A stretch of DNA of 64,000 nt from Rhytidiadelphus loreus (Eukaryota; Streptophyta; Bryopsida; Hypnales; Hylocomiaceae). Shown piece by piece: positions 12,499-25,894 of this stretch (its first letter is position 1; each line of letters opens with the position of its first letter). The position numbers were made by a program, and so were the translations under genes. Where the stretch lies: the NCBI GenBank assembly GCA_947034895.1, contig OX344763.1, positions 69,769,093 through 69,833,092 of the forward strand, in the 5' to 3' direction. Below the pieces are notes generated by a model. The model was not told the DNA's origin and ran no database searches. It saw nothing but the letters and a program-made list of their open reading frames with translations.

Positions 12499-14577
12499 AT
12501 GAGTTTAGGAAGAAATGCAACTTGCACAAACATGTTTTAGCATCTTCTTTACGTGAATTTTCATGACATTATATTTTCTTGGACGGTCATTAAAGTCGAG
12601 GGCAAGAGCGTTGCCCCAATTTTTATTTTCACGCACAAAATCATTCAAAGTGACCACGCAAACGTGCATAATTATCCTTTTGAATGCATGAGTTTAGGAA
12701 GAAATGCAACTTGCACAAACATGTTTTACCATCTTCTTTACGTGAATTTTCATGACATTATATTTTCTTGGACGGTCATTAAAGTCGAGGGCAAGAACGT
12801 TGCCCCAATTTTTATTTTCACGCACAAAATCATTCAAAGTGACCACGCAAACGTGCATAATTATCCTTTTGAATGCATGAGTTTAGGAAGAAATGCAACG
12901 TGCACAAACATGTTATACCATCTTCTTTACCTGAATTTTCATGTAATTGTATTTTCATGGACGGTCATTAAAGTCGAGGGCAAGAACGTTGCCCCAATTT
13001 TTAGGTTCACGCACAAAATCATTCAAAGTGACCACGCAAACGTGCATAATTATCCTTTTGAATGCATGAGTTTAGGAAGAAATGCAACTTGCACAAACAT
13101 GTTTTACCATCTTCTTTACGTGAATTTTCATCACATTATATTTTCTTGGACGGTCATTAAAGTCGAGGGCAAGAACGTTGCCCCAATTTTTATTTTCACG
13201 CACAAAATCATTCAAAGTGACCACGCAAACGTGCATAATTATCCTTTTGAATGCATGAGTTTAGGAAGAAATGCAACTTGCACAAACATGTTTTACCATC
13301 TTCTTTACGTGAATTTTCATGACATTATATTTTCTTGGACCGTCATTAAAGTCGAGGGCAAGAACGTTGCCCCAATTTTTATTTTCACGCACAAAATCAT
13401 TCAAAGTGACCACGCAAACGTGCATAATTATCCTTTTGAATGCATGAGTTTAGGAAGAAATGCAACTTGCACAAACATGTTTTACCATCTTCTTTACGTG
13501 AATTTTCATGACATTATATTTTCTTGGACCGTCATTAAAGTCGAGGGCAAGAACGTTGCCCCAATTTTTATTTTCACGCACAAAATCATTCAAAGTGACC
13601 ACGCAAACGTGCATAATTATCCCTTTGAATGCATGAGTTTAGGAAGAAATGCAACTTGCACAAACATGTTTTACCATCTTCTTTACGTGAATTTTCATGA
13701 CATTATATTTTCTTGGACGGTCATTAAAGTCGAGGGCAAGAACGTTGCCCCAATTTTTAGGTTCACGCACAAAATCATTCAAAGTGACCACGCAAACGTG
13801 CATAATTATCCTTTTGAATGCATGAGTTTAGGAAGAAATGCAACGTGCACAAACATGTTTTACCATCTTCTTTACCTGAATTTTCATGACATTATATTTT
13901 CTTGGACGGTCATTAAAGTCGAGGGCAAGAACGTTGCCCCAATTTTTAGGTTCACGCACAAAATCATTCAAAGTGACCACGCAAACGTGCATAATTATCC
14001 TTTTGAATGCATGAGTTTAGGAAGAAATGCAACTTGCACAAACATGTTTTACCATCTTCTTTACGTGAATTTTCATGACATTATATTTTCTTGGACGGTC
14101 ATTAAAGTCGAGGGCAAGAGCGTTGCCCCAATTTTTATTTTCACGCACAAAATCATTCAAAGTGACCACGCAAACGTGCATAATTATCCTTTTGAATGCA
14201 TGAGTTTAGGAAGAAATGCAACTTGCACAAACATGTTTTACCATCTTCTTTACGTGAATTTTCATGACATTATATTTTCTTGGACGGTCATTAAAGTCAA
14301 GGGCAAGAACGTTGCCCCAATTTTTATTTTCACGCACAAAATCATTCAAAGTGACCACGCAAACGTGCATAATTATCCTTTTGAATGCATGAGTTTAGGA
14401 AGAAATGCAACTTGCACAAACATATTTTACCATCTTCTTTACGTGAATTTTGATGACATTATATTTTCTTGGACGGTCATTACAGTCGAGGGCAAGAGCG
14501 TTTCCCCAATTTTTAGGTTCACGCACAAAATCATTCAAAGTGACCACGCAAACTTTCATAATCATGCTTTTGAATGC
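12499..14577. repeat. 2079-bp 11-mer HOR, copy 2
   Basis: This is a near-perfect duplicate of the preceding unit. All private variants are present at +2079, including tatccctttg at about 13619 and the marked last monomer at about 14430-14570. The following monomer has TAC instead of TAG, so the tandem stops at two copies. The near identity points to a very recent unequal exchange. Confidence 0.93.
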
Positions 14578-15899
14578 ATGAGTTTAGGAAGAAATGCAAC
14601 TTGCACAAACATGTTTTACCATCTTCTTTACGTGAATTTTCATGACATTATATTTTCTTGGACCGTCATTAAAGTCGAGGGCAAGAACGTTGCCCCAATT
14701 TTTATTTTCACGCACAAAATCATTCAAAGTGACCATGCAAACGTGCATAATTATCCTTTTGAATGCATGAGTTTAGGAAGAAATGCAACTTGCACAAACA
14801 TGTTTTACCATCTTCTTTACTTGAATTTTCATGACATTATATTTTCTTGGATGGTCATTAAAGTCGAGGGCAAGAACATTGCCCCAATTTTTATTTTCAC
14901 GCACAAAATCATTCAAAGTGACCACGCAAACGTGCATAATTATCCTTTTGAATGCATGAGTTTAGGAAGAAATGCAACTTGCACAAACATGTTTTACCAT
15001 CTTCTTTACGTGAATTTTCATGACATTATATTTTCTTGGACGGTCATTAAAGTCGAGGGCAAGAACGTTGCCCCAATTTTTATTTTCACGCACAAAATCA
15101 TTCAAAGTGACCACGCAAACGTGCATAATTATCCTTTTGAATGCATGAGTTTAGGAAGAAATGCAACTTGCACAAACATGTTTTACCATCTTCTTTACGT
15201 GAATTTTCATGACATTATATTTTCTTGGACGGTCATTAAAGTCGAGGGCAAGAACGTTGCCCCAATTTTTAGGTTCACGCACAAAATCATTCAAAGTGAC
15301 CACGCAAACGTGCATAATTATCCTTTTGAATGCATGAGTTTAGGAAGAAATGCAACTTGCACAAACATCTTTTACCATCTTCTTTACGTGAATTTTCATG
15401 ACATTATATTTTCTTGGACGGTCATTAAGTCAAGGGCAAGAACATTGCCCCAATTTTTATTTTCACGCACAAAATCATTCAAAATGACCATGCAAACGTG
15501 CATAATTATCCTTTTGAATGCATGAGTTTAGGAAGAAATGCAACTTGCACAAACATGTTTTACCATCTTCTTTACGTGAATTTTCATGACATTATATTTT
15601 CTTGGACGGTCATTAAAGTCGAGGGCAAGATCGTCGCCCCAATTTTTATTTTCACGCACAAAATCATTCAAAGTGACCACGCAAACGTGCATAATTATCC
15701 TTTTGAATGCATGAGTTTAGGAAGAAATGCAACTTGCACAAACATGTTTTACCATCTTCTTTACGTGAATTTTCATGACAATATATTTTCTTGGAGGGTC
15801 ATTGAAGTCGAGGGCAAGATCGTTGCCCCAATTTTTAGTTTCACGCACAAAATCATTCAAAGTGACCACGCAAACGTGCATAATTATCCTTTTGAATGC

Positions 15900-16655
15900 A
15901 TGAGTTTAGGAAGAAATGCAACGTGCACAAACATGTTTTACCATCCTCTTTACGTGAATTTTCATGACATTATATTTTCTTGGACGGTCATTAAAGTCGA
16001 GGGCAAGAACGTTGCCCCAATTTTTATTTTCACGCACAAAATCATTCAAAGTGACCACGCAAACGTGCATAATCATCCTTTTGAATGCATGAGTTTAGGA
16101 AGAAATGCAACTTGCACAAACATGTTTTACCATCTTCTTGACGTGAATTTTCATGACATTATATTTTCTTGGACGGTCATTAAAGTCGAGGGCAAGAGCG
16201 TTGCCCCAATTTTTAGTTTCACGCACAAAATCATTCAAAGTGACCACGCAAACGTGCATAATTATCCTTTTGAATGCATGAGTTTAGGAAGAAATGCAAC
16301 GTGCACAAAAATGTTTTACCATCCTCTTTACGTGAATTTTCATGACATTATATTTTCTTGGACGGTCATTAAAGTCGAGGGCAAGAACGTTGCCCCAATT
16401 TTTAGGTTCACGCACAAAATCATTCAAAGTGACCACGCAAACGTGCATAATCATCCTTTTGAATGCATGAGTTTAGGAAGAAATGCAACTTGCACAAACA
16501 TGTTTTACCATCTTCTTGACGTGAATTTTCATGACATTATATTTTCTTGGACGGTCATTAAAGTCGAGGGCAAGAACGTTGCCCCAATTTTTAGGTTCAC
16601 GCACAAAATCATTCAAAGTGACCACGCAAACGTGCATAATTATCCTTTTGAATGC
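15900..16655. repeat. Tandem 378-bp dimer HOR, two copies
   Basis: Dimers at 15900-16277 and 16278-16655 alternate a catcctcttta monomer with acgtgcac and a cttgacgtg monomer preceded by aatcatcc. The catcctc variant occurs again far to the right, in 185-bp type 2 monomers at 34584, 41375, 44014, 47020, 47579, 49448 and 55622. Confidence 0.75.
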
Positions 16656-17411
16656 ATGAGTTTAGGAAGAAATGCAACTTGCACAAACATGTTTTACCAT
16701 CTTCTTTACGTGAATTTTCATCACATTATATTTTCTTGGACGGTCATTAAAGTCGAGGGCAAGACCGTTGCCCCAATTTTTAGTTTCACGCACAAAATCA
16801 TTCAAAGTGACCACGCAAACGTGCATAATTATCCTTTTGAATGCATGAGTTTAGGAAGAAATGCAACATGCACAAACATGTTTTACCATCTTCTTTACGT
16901 GAATTTTCATCACATTATATTTTCTTGGACGGTCATTGAAGTCGAGGGCAAGATCGTTGCCCCAATTTTTAGTTTCACGCACAAAATCATTCAAAGTGAC
17001 CACGCAAACGTGCATAATTATCCTTTTGAATGCATGAGTTTAGGAAGAAATGCAACTTGCACAAACATGTTTTACCATCTTCTTTACGTGAATTTTCATG
17101 TAATTGTATTTTCATGGACGGTCATTAAAGTCGAGGGCAAGAACGTTGCCCCAATTTTTAGGTTCACGCACAAAATCATTCAAAGTGACCACGCAAACGT
17201 GCATAATTATCCTTTTGAATGCATGAGTTTAGGAAGAAATGCAACTTGCACAAACATGTTTTACCATCTTCTTTACGTGAATTTTCATGTAATTGTATTT
17301 TCATGGACGGTCATTAAAGTCGAGGGCAAGAACGTTGCCCCAATTTTTAGGTTCACGCACAAAATCATTCAAAGTGACCACGCAAACGTGCATAATTATC
17401 CTTTTGAATGC

Positions 17412-19679
17412 ATGAGTTTAGGAAGAAATGCAACTTGCACAAACATGTTTTACCATCTTCTTTACGTGAATTTTCATCACATTATATTTTCTTGGACGGT
17501 CATTGAAGTCGAGGGCAAGATCGTTGCCCCAATTTTTAGTTTCACGCACAAAATCATTCAAAGTGACCACGCAAACGTGCATAATTATCTTTTTGAATGC
17601 ATGAGTTTAGGAAGAAATGCAACTTGTACAAACATGTTTTACCATCTTCTTTACGTGAATTTTCATGACATTATATTTTCTTGGACGGTCATTAAAGTCG
17701 AGGGCAAGAACGTTGCCCCAATTTTTAGGTTCACGCACAAAATCATTCAAAGTGACCACGCAAACGTGCATAATTATCCTTTTGAATGCATGAGTTTAGG
17801 AAGAAATGCAACGTGCACAAACATGTTTTACCATCTTCTTTACGTGAATTTTCATGTAATTGTATTTTCATGGACGGTCATTAAAGTCGAGGGCAAGAAC
17901 GTTGCCCCAATTTTTAGGTTCACGCACAAAATCATTCAAAGTGACCACGCAAACGTGCATAATTATCCTTTTGAATGCATGAGTTTAGGAAGAAATGCAA
18001 CTTGCACAAACATGTTTTACCATCTTCTTTACGTGAATTTTCATGACATTATATTTTCTTGGACGGTCATTAAAGTCGAGGGCAAGAGCGTTGCCCCAAT
18101 TTTTAGTTTCACGCACAAAATCATTCAAAGTGACCACGCAAACGTGCATAATTATCCTTTTGAATGCATGAGTTTAGGAAGAAATGCAACTTGCACAAAC
18201 ATGTTTTACCATCTTCTTTACGTGAATTTTCATCACATTATATTTTCTTGGACGGTCATTGAAGTCGAGGGCAAGATCGTTGCCCCAATTTTTATTTTCA
18301 CGCACAAAATCATTCAAAGTGACCACGCAAACGTGCATAATTATCCTTTTGAATGCATGAGTTTAGGAAGAAATGCAACTTGCACAAACATGTTTTACCA
18401 TCTTCTTGACGTGAATTTTCATGTAATTGTATTTTCATGGACGGTCATTAAAGTCGAGGGCAAGAACGTTGCCCCAATTTTTAGGTTCACGCACAAAATC
18501 ATTCAAAGTGACCACGCAAACGTGCATAATTATCCTTTTGAATGCATGAGTTTAGGAAGAAATGCAACTTGCACAAACATGTTTTAGCATCTTCTTTACG
18601 TGAATTTTCATGTAATTGTATTTTCATGGACGGTCATTAAAGTCGAGGGCAAGAACGTTGCCCCAATTTTTAGGTTCACGCACAAAATCATTCAAAGTGA
18701 CCACGCAAACGTGCATAATTATCCTTTTGAATGCATGAGTTTAGGAAGAAATGCAACTTGCACAAACATGTTTTACCATCTTCTTTACGTGAATTTTCAT
18801 CACATTATATTTTCTTGGACGGTCATTGAAGTCGAGGGCAAGAACGTTGCCCCAATTTTTAGGTTCACGCACAAAATCATTCAAAGTGACCATGCAAACG
18901 TGCATAATTATCCTTTTGAATGCATGAGTTTAGGAAGAAATGCAACTTGCACAAACATGTTTTACCATCTTCTTTACGTGAATTTTCATCACATTATATT
19001 TTCTTGGACGGTCATTGAAGTCGAGGGCAAGATCGTTGCCCCAATTTTTAGTTTCACGCACAAAATCATTCAAAGTGACCACGCAAACGTGCATAATTAT
19101 CCTTTTGAATGCATGAGTTTAGGAAGAAATGCAACTTGTACAAACATGTTTTACCATCTTCTTTACGTGAATTTTCATGACATTATATTTTCTTGGACGG
19201 TCATTAAAGTCGAGGGCAAGAACGTTGCCCCAATTTTTAGGTTCACGCACAAAATCATTCAAAGTGACCACGCAAACGTGCATAATTATCCTTTTGAATG
19301 CATGAGTTTAGGAAGAAATGCAACGTGCACAAACATGTTTTACCATCTTCTTTACGTGAATTTTCATGTAATTGTATTTTCATGGACGGTCATTAAAGTC
19401 GAGGGCAAGAACGTTGCCCCAATTTTTAGGTTCACGCACAAAATCATTCAAAGTGACCACGCAAACGTGCATAATTATCCTTTTGAATGCATGAGTTTAG
19501 GAAGAAATGCAACTTGCACAAACATGTTTTACCATCTTCTTTACGTGAATTTTCATGACATTATATTTTCTTGGACGGTCATTAAAGTCGAGGGCAAGAG
19601 CGTTGCCCCAATTTTTAGTTTCACGCACAAAATCATTCAAAGTGACCACGCAAACGTGCATAATTATCCTTTTGAATGC
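17412..19679. repeat. Four-monomer block duplicated at 1512-bp offset
   Basis: Block 17412-18167 matches 18924-19679, eight monomers apart. The order is cacatt with aagatcgtt, then a tgtacaaac monomer, then acgtgcac with gtaattgtatt, then aagagcgtt with agtttc. The flanking monomers differ, so this is an incomplete 8-mer HOR. The gtaattgtattttcatgg variant is most frequent in this neighbourhood. Confidence 0.75.
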
Positions 19680-20246
19680 ATGAGTTTTGGAAGAAATGCA
19701 ACTTGCACAAACATGTTTTACCATCTTCTTTACGTGAATTTTCATCACATTATATTTTCTTGGACGGTCATTAAAGTCGAGGGCAAGAACATTGCCCCAA
19801 TTTTTATTTTCACGCACAAAATCATTCAAAGTGACCATGCAAACGTGCATAATTATCCTTTTGAATGCATGAGTTTAGGAAGAAATGCAACGTGCACAAA
19901 CATGTTTTACCATCTTCTTTACGTGAATTTTCATGACATTATATTTTCTTGGACGGTCATTGAAGTCGAGGGCAAGACCGTTGCCCCAATTTTTAGTTTC
20001 ACGCACAAAATCATTCAAAGTGACCACGCAAACGTGCATAATCATCCTTTTGAATGCATGAGTTTAGGAAGAAATGCAACTTGCACAAACATGTTTTACC
20101 ATCTTCTTGACGTGAATTTTCATGACATTATATTTTCTTGGACGGTCATTGAAGTCGAGGGCAAGACCGTTGCCCCAATTTTTAGTTTCACGCACAAAAT
20201 CATTCAAAGTGACCACGCAAACGTGCATAATCATCCTTTTGAATGC

Positions 20247-20431
20247 ATGAGTTTAGGAAGAAATGCAACTTGCACAAACATGTTTTACCATCTTCTTGAC
20301 GTGAATTTTCATGACATTATATTTTCTTGGACGGTCATTAAAGTCGAGGGCAAGAACGTTGCCCCAATTTATAGGTTCACGCACAAAATCATTCAAAGTG
20401 ACCACCCAAACGTGCATATTGTTGTGAATGC
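20247..20431. repeat. 185-bp type 1 monomer
   Basis: The interval between cgtg and gaatgc is 11 bases (catattgttgt) instead of 15 (cataattatcctttt), a net loss of four that removes the ATAATTAT palindrome. The copy also has cacccaaacg. This is the first of five type 1 monomers and the leftmost 185-bp monomer in the window. Confidence 0.92.
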
Positions 20432-22131
20432 ATGAGTTTAGGAAGAAATGCAACTTGCACAAACATGTTTTACCATCTTCTTTACGTGAATTTTCATGAC
20501 ATTATATTTTCTTGGACGGTCATTGAAGTCGAGGGCAAGACCGTTGCCCCAATTTTTAGTTTCACGCACAAAATCATTCAAAGTGACCACGCAAACGTGC
20601 ATAATTATCCTTTTGAATGCATGAGTTTAGGAAGAAATGCAACTTGCACAAACATGTTTTACCATCTTCTTTACGTGAATTTTCATGACATTATATTTTC
20701 TTGGACGGTCATTAAAGTCGAGGGCAAGAACGTTTCCCCAATTTTTAGGTTCACGCACAAAATCATTCAAAGTGACCACGCAAACGTGCATAATTATCCT
20801 TTTGAATGCATGAGTTTAGGAAGAAATGCAACTTGCACAAACATGTTTTACCATCTTCTTGACGTGAATTTTCATGACATTATATTTTCTTGGACGGTCA
20901 TTAAAGTCGAGGGCAAGAACGTTTCCCCAATTTTTAGGTTCACGCACAAAATCATTCAAAGTGACCACGCAAACGTGCATAATTATCCTTTTGAATGCAT
21001 GAGTTTAGGAAGAAATGCAACTTGCACAAACATGTTTTACCATCTTCTTTACGTGAATTTTCATGACATTATATTTTCTTGGACGGTCATTAAAGTCGAG
21101 GGCAAGAACGTTGCCCCAATTTTTAGGTTCACGCACAAAATCATTCAAAGTGACCACGCAAACGTGCATAATTATCCTTTTGAATGCATGAGTTTAGGAA
21201 GAAATGCAACTTGCACAAACATGTTTTACCATCTTCTTTACGTGAATTTTCATGACATTATATTTTCTTAGACGGTCATTAAAGTCGAGGGCAAGAACGT
21301 TGCCCCAATTTTTATTTTCACGCACAAAATCATTCAAAGTGACCACGCAAACGTGCATAATCATCCTTTTGAATGCATGAGTTTAGGAAGAAATGCAACT
21401 TGCACAAACATGTTTTACCATCTTCTTTACGTGAATTTTCATGACATTATATTTTCTTGGACGGTCATTAAAGTCGAGGGCAAGAACGTTGCCCCAATTT
21501 TTATTTTCACGCACAAAATCATTCAAAGTGACCACGCAAACGTGCATAATCATCCTTTTGAATGCATGAGTTTAGGAAGAAATGCAACTTGCACAAACAT
21601 GTTTTACCATCTTCTTTACGTGAATTTTCATGACATTATATTTTCTTGGACGGTCATTAAGTCAAGGGCAAGAACATTGCCCCAATTTTTATTTTCACGC
21701 ACAAAATCATTCAAAGTGACCACGCAAACGTGCATAATTATCCTTTTGAATGCATGAGTTTAGGAAGAAATGCAACTTGCACAAACATGTTCTACCATCT
21801 TCTTTACGTGAATTTTGATGACATTATATTTTCTTGGACGGTCATTAAAGTCGAGGGCAAGAGCGTTGCCCCAATTTTTATTTTCACGCACAAAATCATT
21901 CAAAGTGACCACGCAAACGTGCGTAATTATCCTTTTGAATGCATGAGTTTAGGAAGAAATGCAACTTGCACAAACATGTTTTAGCATCTTCTTTACGTGA
22001 ATTTTCATGACATTATATTTTCTTGGACGGTCATTAAAGTCGAGGGCAAGAACGTTGCCCCAATTTTTATTTTCACGCACAAAATCATTCAAAGTGACCA
22101 CGCAAACGTGCATAATTATCCTTTTGAATGC

Positions 22132-22316
22132 ATGAGTTTAGGAAGAAATGCAACTTGCACAAACATGTTTTACCACCTTCTTTACGTGAATTTTCATGAC
22201 ATTATATTTTCTTGGACGGTCATTAAAGTCGAGGGCAAGAACGTTGCCCCAATTTTTAGGTTCACGCACAAAATCATTCAAAGTGTCCACCCAAACGTGC
22301 ATATTGTTGTGAATGC
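22132..22316. repeat. 185-bp type 1 monomer
   Basis: It has the same catattgttgt ending as the copy at 20247. It also carries gtgtccaccc for gtgaccaccc. One 189-bp monomer separates it from the next type 1 copy. Confidence 0.92.
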
Positions 22317-22505
22317 ATGAGTTTAGGAAGAAATGCAACTTGCACAAACATGTTTTACCATCTTCTTTACCTGAATTTTCATGTAATTGTATTTTCTTGG
22401 ACGGTCATTAAAGTCGAGGGCAAGAACGTCGCCCCAATTTTTAGGTTCACGCACAAAATCATTCCAAGTGACCACGCAAACGTGCATAATCATCCTTTTG
22501 AATGC

Positions 22506-22690
22506 ATGAGTTTAGGAAGAAATGCAACTTGCACAAACATGTTTTACGATCTTCTTGACGTGAATTTTCATGACATTATATTTTCTTGGACGGTCATTAA
22601 AGTCGAGGGCAAGAACGTTGCCCCAATTTATAGGTTCACGCACAAAATCATTCAAAGTGACCACCCAAACGTGCATATTGTTGTGAATGC
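22506..22690. repeat. 185-bp type 1 monomer
   Basis: It has the catattgttgt ending, a cttgacgtg core end and aatttatagg. The copy at 20247 shares these last two, which supports common descent. Confidence 0.92.
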
Positions 22691-23446
22691 ATGAGTTTAG
22701 GAAGAAATGCAACTTGCACAAACATGTTTTACCATCTTCTTTACGTGAATTTTCATGACATTATATTTTCTTGGACGGTCATTGAAGTCGAGGGCAAGAC
22801 CGTTGCCCCAATTTTTAGTTTCACGCACAAAATCATTCAAAGTGACCACGCAAACGTGCATAATCATCCTTTTGAATGCATGAGTTTAGGAAGAAATGCA
22901 ACTTGCACAAACATGTTTTACCATCTTCTTTACGTGAATTTTCATGACATTATATTTTCTTGGACGGTCATTAAAGTCGAGGGCAAGAACGTTTCCCCAA
23001 TTTTTAGGTTCACGCACAAAATCATTCAAAGTGACCACGCAAACGTGCATAATTATCCTTTTGAATGCATGAGTTTAGGAAGAAATGCAACTTGCACAAA
23101 CATGTTTTACCATCTTCTTTACGTGAATTTTCATGACATTATATTTTCTTGGACGGTCATTAAAGTCGAGGGCAAGAACGTTGCCCCAATTTTTATTTTC
23201 ACGCACAAAATCATTCAAAGTGACCACGCAAACGTGCATAATTATCCTTTTGAATGCATGAGTTTAGGAAGAAATGCAACTTGCACAAACATGTTTTACC
23301 ATCTTCTTTACGTGAATTTTCATGACATTATATTTTCTTGGACGGTCATTGAAGTCGAGGGCAAGACCGTTGCCCCAATTTTTAGTTTCACGCACAAAAT
23401 CATTCAAAGTGACCACGCAAACGTGCATAATCATCCTTTTGAATGC

Positions 23447-23631
23447 ATGAGTTTAGGAAGAAATGCAACTTGCACAAACATGTTTTACCATCTTCTTGAC
23501 GTGAATTTTCATGACATTATATTTTCTTGGACGGTCATTAAAGTCGAGGGCAAGAACGTTGCCCCAATTTTTATTTTCACGCACAAAATCATTCAAAGTG
23601 ACCACCCAAACGTGCATATTGTTGTGAATGC
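23447..23631. repeat. 185-bp type 1 monomer, start of a 2263-bp HOR unit
   Basis: It has the catattgttgt ending with cttgacgtg and tttattttc. The next identical arrangement starts at 25710. Confidence 0.92.
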
Positions 23632-25709
23632 ATGAGTTTAGGAAGAAATGCAACTTGCACAAACATGTTTTACCATCTTCTTTACGTGAATTTTCATGAC
23701 ATTATATTTTCTTGGACGGTCATTGAAGTCGAGGGCAAGACCGTTGCCCCAATTTTTAGTTTCACGCACAAAATCATTCAAAGTGACCACGCAAACGTGC
23801 ATAATCATCCTTTTGAATGCATGAGTTTAGGAAGAAATGCAACTTGCACAAACATGTTTTACCATCTTCTTTACGTGAATTTTCATGACATTATATTTTC
23901 TTGGACGGTCATTAAAGTCGAGGGCAAGAACGTTTCCCCAATTTTTAGGTTCACGCACAAAATCATTCAAAGTGACCACGCAAACGTGCATAATTATCCT
24001 TTTGAATGCATGTGTTTAGGAAGAAATGCAACTTGCACAAACATGTTTTACCATCTTCTTTACGTGAATTTTCATGACATTATATTTTCTTGGACGGTCA
24101 TTAAAGTCGAGGGCAAGAACGTTTCCCCAATTTTTAGGTTCACGCACAAAATCATTCAAAGTGACCACGCAAACGTGCATAATTATCCTTTTGAATGCAT
24201 GAGTTTAGGAAGAAATGCAACTTGCACAAACATGTTTTACCATCTTCTTTACGTGAATTTTCATGACATTATATTTTCTTAGACGGTCATTAAAGTCGAG
24301 GGCAAGAACGTTGCCCCAATTTTTATTTTCACGCACAAAATCATTCAAAGTGACCACGCAAACGTGCATAATTATCCTTTTGAATGCATGAGTTTAGGAA
24401 GAAATGCAACGTGCACAAACATGTTTTACCATCTTCTTGACGTGAATTTTCATGACATTATATTTTCTTGGACGGTCATTAAAGTCGAGGGCAAGAACGT
24501 TGCCCCAGTTTTTATTTTCACGCACAAAATCATTCAAAGTGACCACGCAAACGTGCATAATTATCCTTTTGAATGCATGAGTTTAGGAAGAAATGCAACT
24601 TGCACAAACATGTTTTACCATCTTCTTTACGTGAATTTTCATGACATTATATTTTCTTCGACGGTCATTAAAGTCGAGGGCAAGAACGTTTCCCCAATTT
24701 TTAGGTTCACGCACAAAATCATTCAAAGTGACCACGCAAACGTGCATAATTATCCTTTTGAATGCATGAGTTTAGGAAGAAATGCAACTTGCACAAACAT
24801 GTTTTACCATCTTCTTTACGTGAATTTTCATGACATTATATTTTCTTAGACGGTCATTAAAGTCGAGGGCAAGAACGTTGCCCGAATTTTTATTTTCACG
24901 CACAAAATCATTCAAAGTGACCACGCAAACGTGCATAATTATCCTTTTGAATGCATGAGTTTAGGAAGAAATGCAACTTGCACAAACATGTTTTACCATC
25001 TTCTTTACGTGAATTTTCATGACATTATATTTTCTTGGACGGTCATTAAGTCAAGGGCAAGAACATTGCCCCAATTTTTATTTTCACGCACAAAATCATT
25101 CAAAGTGACCACGCAAACGTGCATAATTATCCTTTTGAATGCATGAGTTTAGGAAGAAATGCAACTTGCACAAACATGTTCTACCATCTTCTTTACGTGA
25201 ATTTTCATGACATTATATTTTCTTGGACGGTCATTAAAGTCGAGGGCAAGAGCGTTGCCCCAATTTTTATTTTCACGCACAAAATCATTCAAAGTGACCA
25301 CGCAAACGTGCGTAATTATCCTTTTGAATGCATGAGTTTAGGAAGAAATGCAACTTGCACAAACATGTTTTAGCATCTTCTTTACGTGAATTTTCATGAC
25401 ATTATATTTTCTTGGACGGTCATTAAAGTCGAGGGCAAGAACGTTGCCCCAATTTTTATTTTCACGCACAAAATCATTCAATGTGACGACGCAAACGTGC
25501 ATAATTATCCTTTTGAATGCATGAGTTTAGGAAGAAATGCAACTTGCACAAACATGTTTTACCATCTTCTTTACGTGAATTTTCATGACATTATATTTTC
25601 TTGGACGGTCATTGAAGTCGAGGGCAAGACCGTTGCCCCAATTTTTAGTTTCACGCACAAAATCATTCAAAGTGACCACGCAAACGTGCATAATCATCCT
25701 TTTGAATGC

Positions 25710-25894
25710 ATGAGTTTAGGAAGAAATGCAACTTGCACAAACATGTTTTACCATCTTCTTGACGTGAATTTTCATGACATTATATTTTCTTGGACGGTCA
25801 TTAAAGTCGAGGGCAAGAACGTTGCCCCAATTTTTATTTTCACGCACAAAATCATTCAAAGTGACCACCCAAACGTGCATATTGTTGTGAATGC
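25710..25894. repeat. 185-bp type 1 monomer, start of the next HOR unit
   Basis: It matches the copy at 23447 in all diagnostic sites and is followed by the same gaagtcgagggcaagaccg monomer. It is the last type 1 monomer in the window. Confidence 0.92.

Larger units (their letters stand above)
1..20246. repeat. Zone A: SW-class monomers with short HORs
   Basis: Nearly all monomers carry cttgg before acggtc or accgtc. Sub-variants differ at a few diagnostic sites: tttattttc, tttaggttc or tttagtttc; gacatt or cacatt; gtaattgtattttcatgg; aatcat or aattat. Five 188-bp monomers are present and no 185-bp ones before 20247. Local dimers, a trimer, an 11-mer and other periodicities are listed separately. 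A TAC-to-TAG change in the core recurs at about 825, 9327, 10461, 12540 and 18587, which shows lineages of monomers copied about the zone. Confidence 0.85.

Noticed and set aside
10420..14577. Assembly artefact creating the perfect tandem duplicates.
   Set aside because: It cannot be excluded from sequence alone, but many other repeats with graded divergence surround it, as expected of a real satellite. Kept as a caveat in the findings.
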